Source of the DNA: Lithodes maja
Lineage: Eukaryota > Arthropoda > Malacostraca > Decapoda > Lithodidae
DNA: 64,000 nucleotides
NCBI GenBank assembly: GCA_037953745.1
Contig: JBAKBP010001616.1
Location: 1-64,000, forward strand
Direction of reading: 5' to 3'
The translations under genes and the position numbers were made by a program. A model generated the notes under the pieces. That model was not told where the DNA came from, made no database searches, and saw only the letters and a program-made list of their open reading frames with translations. Positions 49,720-60,561 of this stretch are shown here, in pieces; position 1 is the stretch's first letter; every line of letters begins with the position of its first letter.

Positions 49720-50640
49720 GTGGCTACAGGCCGCTCGTCTGCCTGTTGGCTCTCCTTCCCTCGTCCTACGCTCCTTGTTTCACCTCTTCCGTACACGTCC
49801 CTTTCGGGTCGACGCTATACGTACCCACTTGTCTGCCGTCCGGGGGCTCTTTGGGTCCGTCGCTGGGCTGGTCGTTCTGCCACAGGTGCTGGATTCCTTC
49901 CTGACGGTTGCCTTCCGGGATCACCCTACTCCGCGCCAGGTCCCTCCGCAGTGGGATCTGGGGCGGGCTCTGGTCCTTCTGGCTTCGCCCACGTCTGCAA
50001 GGGCCTCTACGCCGGTTCTGTTGCTCGGGCGTCCGCTCTTCCTTGTCACTCTGGCCACTGGGGTTCGGTTGTCTGCCCTAGCGGCATTGTCATGGCCCCG
50101 GGACTGCGTGCGATTCTCCCCGTCCTTGCATGGCGTCTCGTTCGCCTCCTCCCCTCCTTTTGTTGCCACACTTGGGAGGGCGGCCCCCCCGCTTTCCGGC
50201 CTTTCGCCGTCCAGGCTTTCCGGCTTGGTCATCCTCGCCATGTGTTGTGCCCGGTGTCGGCCTTGCGCTCATCTGTTGCGTCTGTGGCGCCGCCTTCGGG
50301 TCCTGCTGTGTGGGTGTCTCCTCGGACGGGTGGGAGGCTCTCGCAGGTGCGGTTGGGCCGCCGCGTTAGTCGGACCGTTCGTGCCCGTCGCCCTGTTTGT
50401 AGGGGTTCTGCGCACGATGTCAGGTCCTTTGCTGCCTCCTTCCGGTTCCTGCCACGTCGATTCTTCCCTGCCTTCGCCTCAGCGGTTTTGTGGGTCTTCT
50501 ATCAATTCCTTCATCTCCTCCTACCTCTCCGTGTCCAGTGTTCGACCCCCTCGGCTGGTGCTTGCTCTCGGGGGTCGTGTTCCCTGGTGCTCTGGCGAAG
50601 ATCCCTGGTCTTCCCCCCTTGTCCCTCGTTCTTTTCCTTT
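49720..50640 (+). pseudogene. DIRS D tyrosine recombinase remnant
   Basis: The box I region reads TLATGVRLSALAAL (Arg kept, the Glu after Ser is Ala). The HxxR box is present as HDVRSFAASFRFL near 50416. The nucleophile context SSYLSV is present near 50517 but in a different frame. So the three recombinase landmarks are in order but separated by at least one frameshift. Confidence 0.65.
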
Positions 50641-51030
50641 GTTTTATATGACAAAGGGGGGGGGGGGGGGGTGTACGGGTTTGCAACACTGGATTACAAG
50701 TTTGGGATTATGTTATATGTATACAGTACATAAGTGTTTTTGCCACATTGAAAATTGTGTTTTGTTCTTGTGTTCAGTGTTTTTGTTGGTTTTTGAAGAA
50801 AAGGGATTTTGGGTACGGTACCTTTTTGGTTTCAGACAAGTCTATGTTTTTGCATTACTATGAATGACGGGCATGTGTTAAAACTGTTCTTTTTAGCTAC
50901 TCCTCAGTTTTTCACTCTTTTATTAGACTCTCTTGTTTAAATTGTGTCTTTGTCATTCATACTTTTGTTTTATGCATTGGTTTTTTTGGTAGGTTGGGCT
51001 TGGATGTCCTCCTCCTATTTGTTATGCAGC
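50641..51030 (+). other. DIRS D 3' non-coding sequence
   Basis: Normal base composition returns abruptly after a run of G at about 50656-50672. T-rich, no gene. Confidence 0.5.
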
Positions 51031-51130
51031 CTTGACGTTGGATTTGCCAAGACTACTAACAAATTGGGAGGTTTGACGTACCTCCCAACCTACCAAATAG
51101 GAAAACCTACTATTTGGTAGTAGTCTTGGA
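51031..51130. repeat. DIRS D internal complementary region
   Basis: Reads as the complement of the left tip (GTTGGATTTGCCAAGACTACTAACAAATTGG) joined directly to the complement of the right tip (GGGAGGTTTGACGTACCTCC and onward). This is what the circle junction of the element would look like. It contains a long palindrome centred on the ACCTACCAAATAGG region. Confidence 0.8.
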
Positions 51131-51204
51131 AAATCCAACGTACATAATACCCTCCCTCACGCCGGACCCCTGCCCATCCGCGTTCTTCTGCTGACGTGAG
51201 ATGT

Positions 51205-51551
51205 GATAACAAGAGAGGGTCGCTCATGCGCACGTTCGACAGTGATCTGCACATGACGGAACACGGGATGGGCCTTAAGCGGTAACTAAGGTAAACCCCT
51301 TTTTCTTCTCTTCTATGCTTTTTTCACCTTCGGTGGTAGTTTTGGTTAATGTACAACGTCTCCTATAGCAAGATAAGGAGTAGACTCTAGACGTTTTCTT
51401 TTTAACCGCGGTTGGAATGACGACATAGCAGTCAAAATAGACAAGTCGTCATTGCAATTAGGTTAATAGCCTTGACGTTGGATTTTCCAAGACTACTACC
51501 AAATAGTAGGTTTTCCTATTTGGTAGGTTGGGAGGTACGTCAAACCTCCCA
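51205..51551. repeat. DIRS D right inverted terminal repeat
   Basis: Inverted copy of 34139-34440, from GATAACAAGAGAGGG outward, then the right-specific tip (TACCAAATAGTAGG, GGGAGGTACGTCAAACC) that is not in the left ITR but is in the internal complementary region. Confidence 0.87.
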
Positions 51552-53237
51552 GTTATCCTCCACCTGAGCTTGACTGTCCCGTTCTCCTTCTCCACCTTGA
51601 CTGCTAAACGTCATCACAGGCACAGTGAGAGGCTCAGGGGGGTGCCTCCCATACTCCTTCATGGGATTAACATGACATAACTGATTGCGCTTCCGTCTGT
51701 CTGGAGTGGCTACCAAGTAATCCAGGTCTGATAGCTCCTCAACCACCCTATAAGGACCAGCGTACTTCGCGGATAAGGGGTGACCTACAAGGGGCAGTAG
51801 AATCAACACCTCCTGACCCACGTGAAACTCCCTGAGTTCAACCTTGAGGTCGTACCTGTCCTTCCTGAGGGCCTGAGAGCTAGTCAAATTACGGCCAGCC
51901 AACTCCAGACTGCGCAACATCCGTTCTCGACTGTTGAGGACACACTTGAGCATAGAACAAGGTTTTTCTGCGCCCTCCCATACTTCTTCAACCATATGGA
52001 GAGGCCCTCTGACACGGTGTCCAAAGACGAGCTCATTAGGGCTGAATCCCAAACTCTCCCCAGGTACCTCCCGCACAGCAAACAAAACACATGGCAGGCC
52101 AAGATCCCAATCCTTCCCACTCTCAAAGCAACAACAACGAAGCACAGATTTCAAGGCTGAGTGCCATCGCTCTAACACACCCTGGCTCTCCGGATGATAC
52201 GCAGATGACACAACCCCAACAATCTCATTCTCCGGCATTGCTTGAACAAAGAGGCTAGAAGTGAAGTTGGGTCCCTGGACTGACTGAATCCTCTGCGGGT
52301 AACCATACCGGGAAAAATACACTAGCAAGCTTCGGACCACCGTCTTCGCCGACCCATTTCTCATAGGGTACGCGTCAGGGTACCTTGTCGCTACATCTCC
52401 CGACTGTGCATCACTGTCCTCCTTCAACTCTTTCGTCTTTTTAAGCCCATCCTCTGCCTCTTCAGGAACAGTTACTGGGTCTTCTCCAGACTCGAAATGT
52501 GGTCCTAATAATGAGTCCCCGAGAAGGTCCGTTGATACTAAACTCTCAACCGCATCAACTTTCAACCCCTTCTCGGTACCCTTCCTCCGCTGATCTAAAG
52601 ATTGTTGACCAGAATGTGACTCCCTGGATGCAGGATCTCCGGTGACAACACACGCCATAGGCTGCACCGGACACTTCTCAACCCACTCCTGCTCCTCCCT
52701 ACTCACGTCGGCCGGCTTCTCGGCAACGACCAAGGGTGGAGCCTCAGAAGTAGGCCCCGCAAAGTCGTTGCCGAGAAGGAGGTCGACGCCCCCAACAGGT
52801 AACTTTTCCACAATTCCTACATCCAGGTCACGAGTCACACCATCAACTTCCATCTTCATTCGTACAAGCGGGTATGACCTTGTTGCATTAACTCCCTGAA
52901 CCACAACCACCCGTGCCGTATTTACAGGTTTACCAGTGAAATTCCTCAACAATGTTTGCGATGCCCCAGTGTCACGCAAAATTCTCACCTCATGTCTTCT
53001 ACCCCCCCACTCCACACAACCGAGTCCCCTGTGGTCACTAAAGGCATCACGGACAGGGAATAAGCCTTCCGGATCCTTCTGCACTGGCAGTGTATTTACC
53101 TCGGAAGAATTGCCTCTAACAAACTCCGATGTCCTCTTGAACACTCCAATGCCGTGAGCAAAAGACACGGATGCCGGAGGAGGTTGACTAGGGCACTCAT
53201 TTGCTTTATGACCCTCCTTGTGGCACTTAAAACACAT
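51552..53237 (-). pseudogene. Gmr1 copy 2: zinc knuckle, protease and partial integrase
   Basis: From the CCHC knuckle (CFKCHKEGHKANEC) the frame is open through protease (RDTGASQTLL) and into integrase. Near 52396 the linker jumps in frame from SGD to VATRYPDAYP. Compared with copy 1 about 135 residues are gone, including the integrase HHCC domain and the first catalytic Asp. The second Asp also seems altered (SVQGPNF where copy 1 has SDQGSNF), while the Glu (GVLERW) and the GPY module remain. The gene ends where DIRS D begins. Confidence 0.85.
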
Positions 53238-54622
53238 AAATTTCGGTTTCGGCTTATACTGTGATGTAACAGGCCCCTGACTTTTCTTATACGGCGTGGT
53301 GTTAGGTTTGAATTCAGTTTTAGTTTCATTTCATCTTTTGTTTAAATGTGTCGTTGCTACGGGGAGGGGGAGGATAACGGTCCCTAGCACTTGCATCGTA
53401 CTTCTGTGAGGACCTGCAACCCCGAATCAACGACAGCCGTAGATCAGCCATTTCTGCTGCTTCTACTAGAGTTCTTGGGTTTTTCTCCTTCAAGTTCAAA
53501 GTTAGATCACCGCCCGTGCTCTTAAAGAACTGCTCCAACATCATTAACTGCTTAATTTCATCAAATGTTGTGACCTTCTCAGATCGGAGCCAGTTCCCCA
53601 TAGCATCGGACAAGTCCCGGGCGTGTTCCAAAAAGGTGCTATCTCTTCCCTTAGTTACACCCCGGAACTTCAAACGGTAAGTTTCTGGTTGCAGTTCGTA
53701 AGCCCTCGGGACAGCCTCCTTGAGATCCTCGTACACAATACATAACTCCAAAGGTAACGCATCGTAGGCTTTAAGACCCTTGCCTATTAATCTAGAGGAT
53801 ACAAGTGCTGCCCATTTATTCTCTGGCCACTGGTGTTCCTGGCACTTCTTCTCAAAGCGTGTGAAAAATTCTGTTACACCACTCTCATCAAACACCGGAA
53901 CCAGTTTCAATAAGTGTGAGAGAGACTGCTCATGAACACGGTTACCAGCCCCAAGTCGCTGTCCCGTTGTCTCTACTCGCGGCTTCTCTACGTCCCTGTC
54001 GGCACAGTACTTAGTCGACTCAGCTTGGATTTTTGCTAGCTCTATTTGCTGCTGAAGCTCACCTGCCCTTTGTTGCTGGTGACTTTTTTCTCTCTTCTAT
54101 CTTGGCTAATTCTATTTGCTGCTGAATCTTAGCTAATTCGAGCTGAAGCAATAATTCTGGAGATAACCCTTGAGGAGGTGAAGGTGCTACAATGTTTGAA
54201 ATTACCGGTGGTCCCCCCAGGGGCAACCCACCCTGCCAGTCACCACCCACCTGTGGAAGCGTACCCGGGGTCGGCAAACTACTGGGATGGCTGGGAGTCG
54301 AGTGTAGGGGAAGCATGGCCGAAGGGCTCTGAGCACTCAACCCATCTCGCTCACCAGTCACCCTGCCCAGTACACACGTTATCAAGTTATCTCTGGTCAT
54401 GCTGCTAGTACCCGCATGACCGATAGCTGTGGCCAGGCATTGAAGACCGTACCGACCCATACCCTCCAACCGCTCGGCAGTAACAGGCCATTGCAAAAAT
54501 ATCCTAGCATCCTCCACACAGTTCACCTGGTTAACCCTTCCATCATGCTGCTGTTCCTCAGTTTCGACATTACGTACTGTGTCTCCATTCTCCTCTGATC
54601 CGGTATAAGACATGATGCTCAC
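53238..54622 (-). pseudogene. Gmr1 copy 2 gag
   Basis: N-terminal part 54622-54059 from MSIMSYTG is homologous to copy 1 Gag (ARIFLQWPVTAERLE, YGLQCLATAIG, GLSPELLLQLELAK). The SCAN-like capsid part (53910-53326; VTEFFTRFEKKCQE, YELQPETYRLKFRG, RLSLIRGC) is in another frame, and the knuckle region downstream in a third. So at least two frameshifts, near 54060 and 53330. The first shift lies in a repeated Gln/Lys/Glu-coding stretch. Confidence 0.8.
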
Positions 54623-54831
54623 AAAAATTTCTCACCACAATATTCAGAAAAGAAGCACCCCAAACTCTTATACCTCGATATACACACAAAAATTCTCGGA
54701 AATACTCAAGGGCTATATATGTTGCAAAAAAATATATATTCTTGCTGATCCCCACAAAATATTCCCCAAAACAACAAATGTTCCCTGCTTAATAAATGTA
54801 GGTTCACCAAATCCTAGGTAAGGTCGCCATT
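54623..54831 (-). other. Gmr1 copy 2 leader and short primer-binding site
   Basis: AT-rich leader between gag and the right LTR. GGTCGCCA at 54822-54829 (TGGCGACC on the minus strand) lies two bases from the LTR and matches the site of copy 1. Confidence 0.5.
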
Positions 54832-56545
54832 TGTTACGACTGAGGTTTAAATATATCAGGGCTCTTATTCATTGGACTAGTAATGGCATAAATGCTACAA
54901 CGGAAAGCGCTAGATCCAACCTCTGATGTATATTCCCAGTGAACAAAGAACACAAATACTCTACAGAGTTCTATATGCAATAATAGGCTATCAAACTCTC
55001 AATAAATGTGCGTCTACTCTAGGCTTAATGTTATGTGAAAACAGCCTATTACTACCTATAACCGAAGGTGCTTGGTTATGGTATACAAAGTAAGGTGGTA
55101 AGAGAAGTTACAGCTTACGTTACTTTAATCAATAAATGTCAGGCACTCCTGCATGAAAGAAAGTGCACTAAAGTCCTTCAACACTAACAAGGAATCTTCT
55201 TTAAATGTTAGATGCTATAAAGATGCTCGTATCGGAAATGGAACCCAAAAAGGCAGGCAGCGGAACAATGCTCGTGCAGGCTATGCACACAAAAAGGCAG
55301 AATATATAATGCCGTCGGAGCCAAGAATATCCTAAACACTACAACAATAATAATCGCCACGACAATGCAGTATTCCTATCAACAAAAAAGAGCCTAAGTC
55401 GTTTGTGTCTCCATACATCAAACTAGGCTGCGAAACGCTTGTGTAATAATAAATGGGTATGCATAAAAAGAGTAATTGGGTTAATATACTTAATGTCTAC
55501 TATGATTGATAAAGTCTAGCTAGAGTCAATGATACGAGATACTGGTGCGCATGGCATGCCGCATAGCCTAGCCATAGCATAGCCAGCCGTCCGGCTGGCT
55601 CAGTTGATAGCGTGCCTGATTCCCACCTTGAAGGTCTCGCGTTCAATCCCCGCTCAGATTGAAAAGTTTTTCTGGGATACAGCCGGCGGTTACCATCTCC
55701 CCATGAACAAGGGGAATGGGTAATGGTCTCTGGTAGACTAAAGAAAGCCAAGCGCTTGCGAATCCTCGAAGGAGGAGAGACGGGCGCTATATAAGTAACC
55801 AGAAGATTATTATTATTATTATTACTAAACAATATGAATGCCAACCAATGCTTCGTGATCAACTTATCTTAACAACTAAACATACATAGGTTATATCAGA
55901 CCTTAACGCACAATACAACTGGCCAGCATGAAGCTGATTTTGCAGAGTTAACCAGAGGGGATATAATGTTAATAAAAGGTGGTGAAAGATATGGAAAATT
56001 TGAGAGATAGGCAGAGGAAAAGGTTCTCAGGTGCGGAGAGGGGGACAGATATCCAAGGGAAAAAGAGGGATGCGTTCTAGAAACCAGATCTGAGGGAGAG
56101 AGTGGCGAGGAACCTGTATATATACCCGGACTAGTTTGAGCCGCGTGGGAAAAAAGCGGTAACAAGTCCTCTAGCCACTAGCAAGGGAGCTAGCAGCATG
56201 GTAAGGACCTCTCTCAACCAACCCCCACGAGGCAGCCAGCCGTGACGTCATCGAGCGGGGCAAAAACACTGCGCGCCCCCCTCTCACTCTGTTCTACTCT
56301 CTGTCTCTCTCTCCCAGATCCCATCATTACTAGTTAATGATAAAACATATACTTTACAATTAAATATATAAAGCCTTGACATGGGTGAAAACAAAGAGCC
56401 TTTCTGGACTGCCCATGACACGAGCTTTCATATGAAATAAAGCACACTCTAATACATAAACTGTAGCCCCATCCACTGCCCTGGCGATCCTAGCGAGTCA
56501 CTGTAGGACAAGCCATGCGGTTCTAACGGAGTGGTTAACGTCACA
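54832..56545 (-). repeat. Gmr1 copy 2, 5' LTR with a SINE inside
   Basis: Starts TGTTACGACTGAGG and ends GTTAACGTCACA. The part from 55829 matches the left LTR (22372-22913 plus 32997-33171) closely. The part around 55585-55826 is a SINE. Directly after the LTR comes DIRS A2 RT coding sequence. A CCTG at 56546 would be the target duplication, but the left counterpart is not visible. Confidence 0.85.
55585..55826 (+). repeat. tRNA-derived SINE with ATT tail
   Basis: The tRNA-like head has GGCTCAGTTGATAGCG as A box region and GCGTTCAATCCCC as B box. About 240 bases later the sequence ends in GCTATATAAGTAACCAGAAG and an ATT run. The left LTR has no SINE at the equivalent place. Ends are approximate. 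Confidence 0.7.
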
Positions 56546-57905
56546 CCTGGCACCTCGATTATTCACGAAATTAGTCCGGCAAGCCCTGATGCCGTTATTA
56601 AAGTAAGGAATCAGAGTGTTGTGGTACCTAGACGACTGGCTGGTGGTGGCAGAGACAGAGCAATTATGCTTCAAACATGTCAACATAATTTTAAATCATG
56701 TCAAAACTCTAGGGTTCAAGGTAAATCTGGTAAAGTCAAACCTTGTTCCCTCACGAGTAATTCAGTGGATAGGGCTGGTCTGGGACACAGCTGCTCTCAC
56801 TCTGAGTCAGAGTGTGGACAATCGCAACAGGTTTTGCAGGAAACTGTTCATGTTTCTTCACAGTCTGACTACGACACGAAGGGTCTGGGAGTCTCTGGTC
56901 GGCTCTCTCAACTGGATTCAACTAACTGTAATGTTGGGCCGGTTGAAAGTAAAACGTTTAATATTGGAAGGCAACAAATATTTCCCACTCTTACCGGCGG
57001 GAAAGTTATGGCCCATCCCAAAATTAATCCACACCTTACTAGCGGTCTGGGCGAAGAGGGAAACGTTGCACTCAATAATGTCATGGACCTCTCCTCCGCC
57101 AACAGTATGGGTAGACACGGATGCGTCAGGCACAATAGGTTGGGGATTTCAGTCAAATCAGGGGCACCAGGGTCAGGGGCTTTGGTCCCACTTAGAAATC
57201 TACCACATCAATGTCAAAGAATTACTAGTCCCCTTGTATTTCCTTCAGGCTCACGGCCCTGCGTTAAGGGGCAAGTCGGTGGCCTTCAGAATGGACAATC
57301 TGAACGCAGTTCACTGTATTCAGAAACAAAGGTCAACGAGGTCAAGGAAGTTGCTAAACGTGTCGGAAGAGATTTTTACTCTAGCCAACAGACTAGACAT
57401 TTATCTTCACGCATCTTATCTCCCAGGCGTAGCAAACGTCTGGGCAGACGCTCTGTCCCGGAGACAGAGCACGACAGTAGAATGGGAGCTCAAGCAACCC
57501 ATTTTCAACCAAATGATTGCAGAGCTCTACCATCCACAAGTGGATCTGTTTGCATCCGAGGAGACTCACAAGCTCCCTCTATACCTCACCCGCCGGACGA
57601 AGACGCCGGCAGGGGGGCCGGACGCTCTGGTGACAGACTGGAACAGATGGAGCTCCATCTATCTGTTTCCGCCGCCAGATGCGTCACTAATGTGCCACGT
57701 AGTGAACAAACTACGAGATTATCGAGGCTTAGTCTCGCTAGTCGCACCCCTGTGGCCAGCGCAGTTGTGGTACCAGCAATTAAAAACGTGGTGCCCGCAC
57801 CCGGTGTCGCTCCCGGTCGGGTATTTCCACTTAGACACGATTGGCAACCTAGCGACCTCGCTGACTTTTGCATTATGGACATTCAGGAGGCCAAGTGGCT
57901 AGCAC
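56546..57905 (+). pseudogene. DIRS A2 reverse transcriptase - RNase H, truncated, with a stop
   Basis: Begins at LAPRLFTKLVRQ, has a TAA at 56604-56606 where copy B reads Gln, then YLDDWLVV, the RNase H block (DTDASGTIGWG, MDNLNAV, WADALSRR) and the methyltransferase-like block (VDLFAS, GGPDALVTDW, YLFPPPD). It ends at a TAG at 57903, overlapping the recombinase start by about 30 bases. RT fingers and the first catalytic Asp are absent because Gmr1 copy 2 replaces them. Confidence 0.88.
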
Positions 57906-60561
57906 CATACGGTAGAGAGGTGACCAATAAATTATTAAATCAATATACTCAGTCTACGAAACGACAGTATCAATCACATTGGCAAACCTTTACTTCTTGG
58001 ATCATTAGAACAGAACAGACTGTGCCATCGGTAGCTTTAATTTTCAATTATTTAAATTATCTGTTTGAGCAGAAACGTTTATCTGTGGTAACGTTAAAAA
58101 ATCACTTAACTGCGATTAGAGTGCCCTTTTTAGACCTTACAGGTCTCTCCATACCGGTAGCGGAGGAAACAGGTTTTATGAGGGCATGTTTTAAACTCCG
58201 CCCACCTCCCCGTCAGCTCATGCCTACTTGGTCTTGTTACGATCCAGGTTCTCAAAGACACAGGGCTCTTCAACATTGGACTAGATAATGGCAAAATGCA
58301 ACAACGGTAACACTAGATCCAACCCCTGCCTTAAACACTGGAAAACAAAACACCATTACCGCCCTGAGTCGTGCCTGGACAACGAGGTATCCTATGACTC
58401 GGTAACTGGTGCACACACACTAGGCTGACGCTCGATGAAACAGCCTATTCTCAAACAGTAAAAGATTACTCGATTAGGTTACACAAAGAAAAGATAGTTA
58501 ACGTGATTAATTAACGTTCCGGTAGATACTCAAATAACTGGCACTCCTGTATTAAAGAAAGTGCAATGCTAGTCCTGCAACATCAACTGGAAACTTCTGA
58601 AATAAGTCTGATGCTGGGAAGATGTTCGTAAAGAATCTTGAACAATTATAATGCAGAATACGGGTCACAATAAATACTAGGACATATAGTAATAATAGGC
58701 AGGCGAATAATAAAGGCTGCGCAAAGGTAGTAATGCTCGACAACTAAAGAAATGCTTCGTGACACAACGCAACAGCCTACTAGGGTTGTGCAACTCAACA
58801 ACAACCTCGGCTCAAAAGTGCAGTGAATAATAATGTTGCATACATATAATAATGGGGACTTATCTCTAACCAGTGTCTGCTCAGTTAATAAAGTCTAGCT
58901 GGGGTATCAAGGCAGGGCAACAATGGGCGAGCATGCGGCTCGTAGCCTAACGTTGTCCGAAGGTGGTATAATGACGATTACGTTATATGACGGGGATGCT
59001 CTCTTGATAAATCTAGGTCTCTAGTACCTAGTTCTATCCTGGCGATCCCTCAGAAGTCAACACAAAGAGGCAGCACTATGTTGTGAGGGATAGGCTATGG
59101 CCCTCTCACACCACAGCGCTGTGCTCGCAAAGTAAACCCACCCGAAGACAACTTAGGCTCCCACATGTCGATGTCGTGCAGGGCTTAGCTAACACTGCAC
59201 ACATCGGAGACAACGACACAGTAACCTTACCCCCAGTCTAGCTTTAGATAACCAAGCAGAATCACTCAACACCTTGCCAGGGAGACATATACCAGTCTAC
59301 AACCTTCCCGAGAGAGGACACATACGGAAAAGTCCGTCTCTCCAAACCTCAATAAAGCATAATACCTCCTTAACCTAATACATGGAAATCTATGAGAGCT
59401 TCGCGTACAATACGACTGGTCGACGGTGAACGTCTATGCTGAAACCAGAAGGGATGTTGAGTTTAATAAAGATTAGAGAATGAGAAAGGAGAAGTCGAGA
59501 GAGAGAAATAGTATGCAAAGTGGCGAGTATGGGGGACAGAATTGCAAAGGATGTAGGCGATACGCGTGTCAGGCAAGCTCTGAGCTGGTAAAGAACACGA
59601 GGCCGCGATGGGAAGGGACTAGTTGACCACCCGGCCGCCAACGCCGTCAGCGCCCAAGCGAGCCGCGTCATAGCTCACCCCGCTGCCAGGTGTACTCCCT
59701 CACCCTCTCTCGCTCGCCTCCCACACAAGCAACATTTATATTATAGCGAATATAAAATATAAGGCGTGGTCACAGATCAAAACAAAGACCATTTCTAGAC
59801 TGTCTGTGGCAACACGACACTAATTACATAAAGCAGATCATTCTAGGACAACTGTAGCCCATCCCCCCATCCTGGCGAGCGCTAGCGAGCTGCAATGCCC
59901 CACGCAACCATTCTGCTAACGCCGGGAGGCGTCACAGTCTCTGGACAAGGCATTGTCTTTACTTCACTCTCGTCTATACCAAAATACTGCAGATTTTGCA
60001 TTACTCTTAAAAAAGGCTGTATTCCTTTTGGCTTTGGCCACCGGGAACAGAGTGTCTGAGCTGGCGGCGATGAGCAACACACCTAATTGCCTTAGGTTTG
60101 GTAGACTTAATGAATGTATTCACATTGCACCTTCCCCGGGATTTGTAGCCAAGACTGAGCACAGTGCACACATGTTTTCTGAGTTCACGGTGCCGGCGTT
60201 AAAAAGGGGAAAGGTGCACCATAATCTATGTCCAGTGCAGGCTCTAACCAAATATTTGAGAGTGGCTCCTCTCAGCCCCCAAGGTGCTTTATGGGTAGCG
60301 AGTACGGGTAAACGCTTACTGAAACGGAGATTAGCTTCTCTTCTGGTCGAAGTCATTAAAGAGAGTAATCCCGGCGTTGTGGGTAGGGCCCACGATTTAC
60401 GCAAATGGGCGGCCTATTTACGTTTCCTGAAGAATTTTTCAGTAGAAGATATTGCGTCCACACAGTTGTGGGCGTCTAATCATACGTTTTTGACTAGATA
60501 CTTGTCAGTAGCGCTAGACAAACCTTCCTTACCATGTATAGCTTTAAGGCAGAGGGTCTAG
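57875..60561 (+). pseudogene. DIRS A2 tyrosine recombinase, split by a solo LTR
   Basis: From MDIQEAKWLAPYG (ATG 57875) to the TAG at 60559. Discounting the LTR and one GTCT copy leaves about 326 codons in one frame: an N-terminal core-binding part (TKRQYQSHWQTF), box I ATGNRVSEL with the catalytic Arg, the HDLRKWAAYL box, and FLTRYLSV with the nucleophile Tyr. All catalytic residues are present, so the gene was probably intact until the LTR element landed. The enzyme would recombine circular element DNA into the genome. Confidence 0.88.
58235..59936 (-). repeat. Solo LTR of a Gmr1-related element (1702 bp)
   Basis: Starts TGTTACGATCC, ends GGCGTCACA, flanked by GTCT on both sides (58231-58234 and 59937-59940). 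It is similar in its ends and in blocks such as CAGGGCTCTT and CTGGCGAGC to the LTRs of Gmr1 copies 1 and 2 but forms a separate family. It has no internal region, so it arose by recombination between the two LTRs of a full element. Confidence 0.85.

Larger units (their letters stand above)
34139..51551 (+). mobile_element. DIRS-type element D (GC-rich, adenine-poor), interrupted by Gmr1 copy 1
   Basis: Inverted terminal repeats of about 300 bp (34139-34440 and 51205-51551), an internal complementary region (51031-51130) and remnants of RT, RNase H and tyrosine recombinase mark a second DIRS family, only distantly related to copies A-C. It sits in Gmr1 copy 2 pol. About 320 codons of that pol are missing at the site, so a deletion accompanied or preceded the insertion. 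Gmr1 copy 1 (35305-44487) sits in its 5' part. The coding part is frame-broken and lacks key Asp residues, so the copy is inactive. Confidence 0.85.
22315..56545 (-). mobile_element. Gmr1-like gypsy element, copy 2, heavily interrupted
   Basis: LTR halves at 22315-22913 and 32997-33171 on the left and 54832-56545 on the right enclose minus-strand gag, protease and integrase remnants, and RNase H. DIRS B sits in the left LTR, DIRS D in the pol gene and a SINE in the right LTR. The right LTR ends GTCACA and abuts DIRS A2 RT sequence; the left border is lost. Coding parts carry frameshifts and two large deletions, so the copy is dead. Confidence 0.8.

Noticed and set aside
45500..50640. Many long ORFs in all six frames, some over 300 codons on the minus strand
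   Set aside because: Stop codons need A on one strand and T on the other. The plus strand is adenine-poor, so all frames stay open. Only the plus-strand pieces with RT, RNase H or recombinase motifs are supported.
45500..50640. Diversity-generating retroelement as a source of adenine-specific change
   Set aside because: No template/variable repeat pair, no accessory gene and no target gene are present. The reverse transcriptase here belongs to a DIRS element with its own termini.
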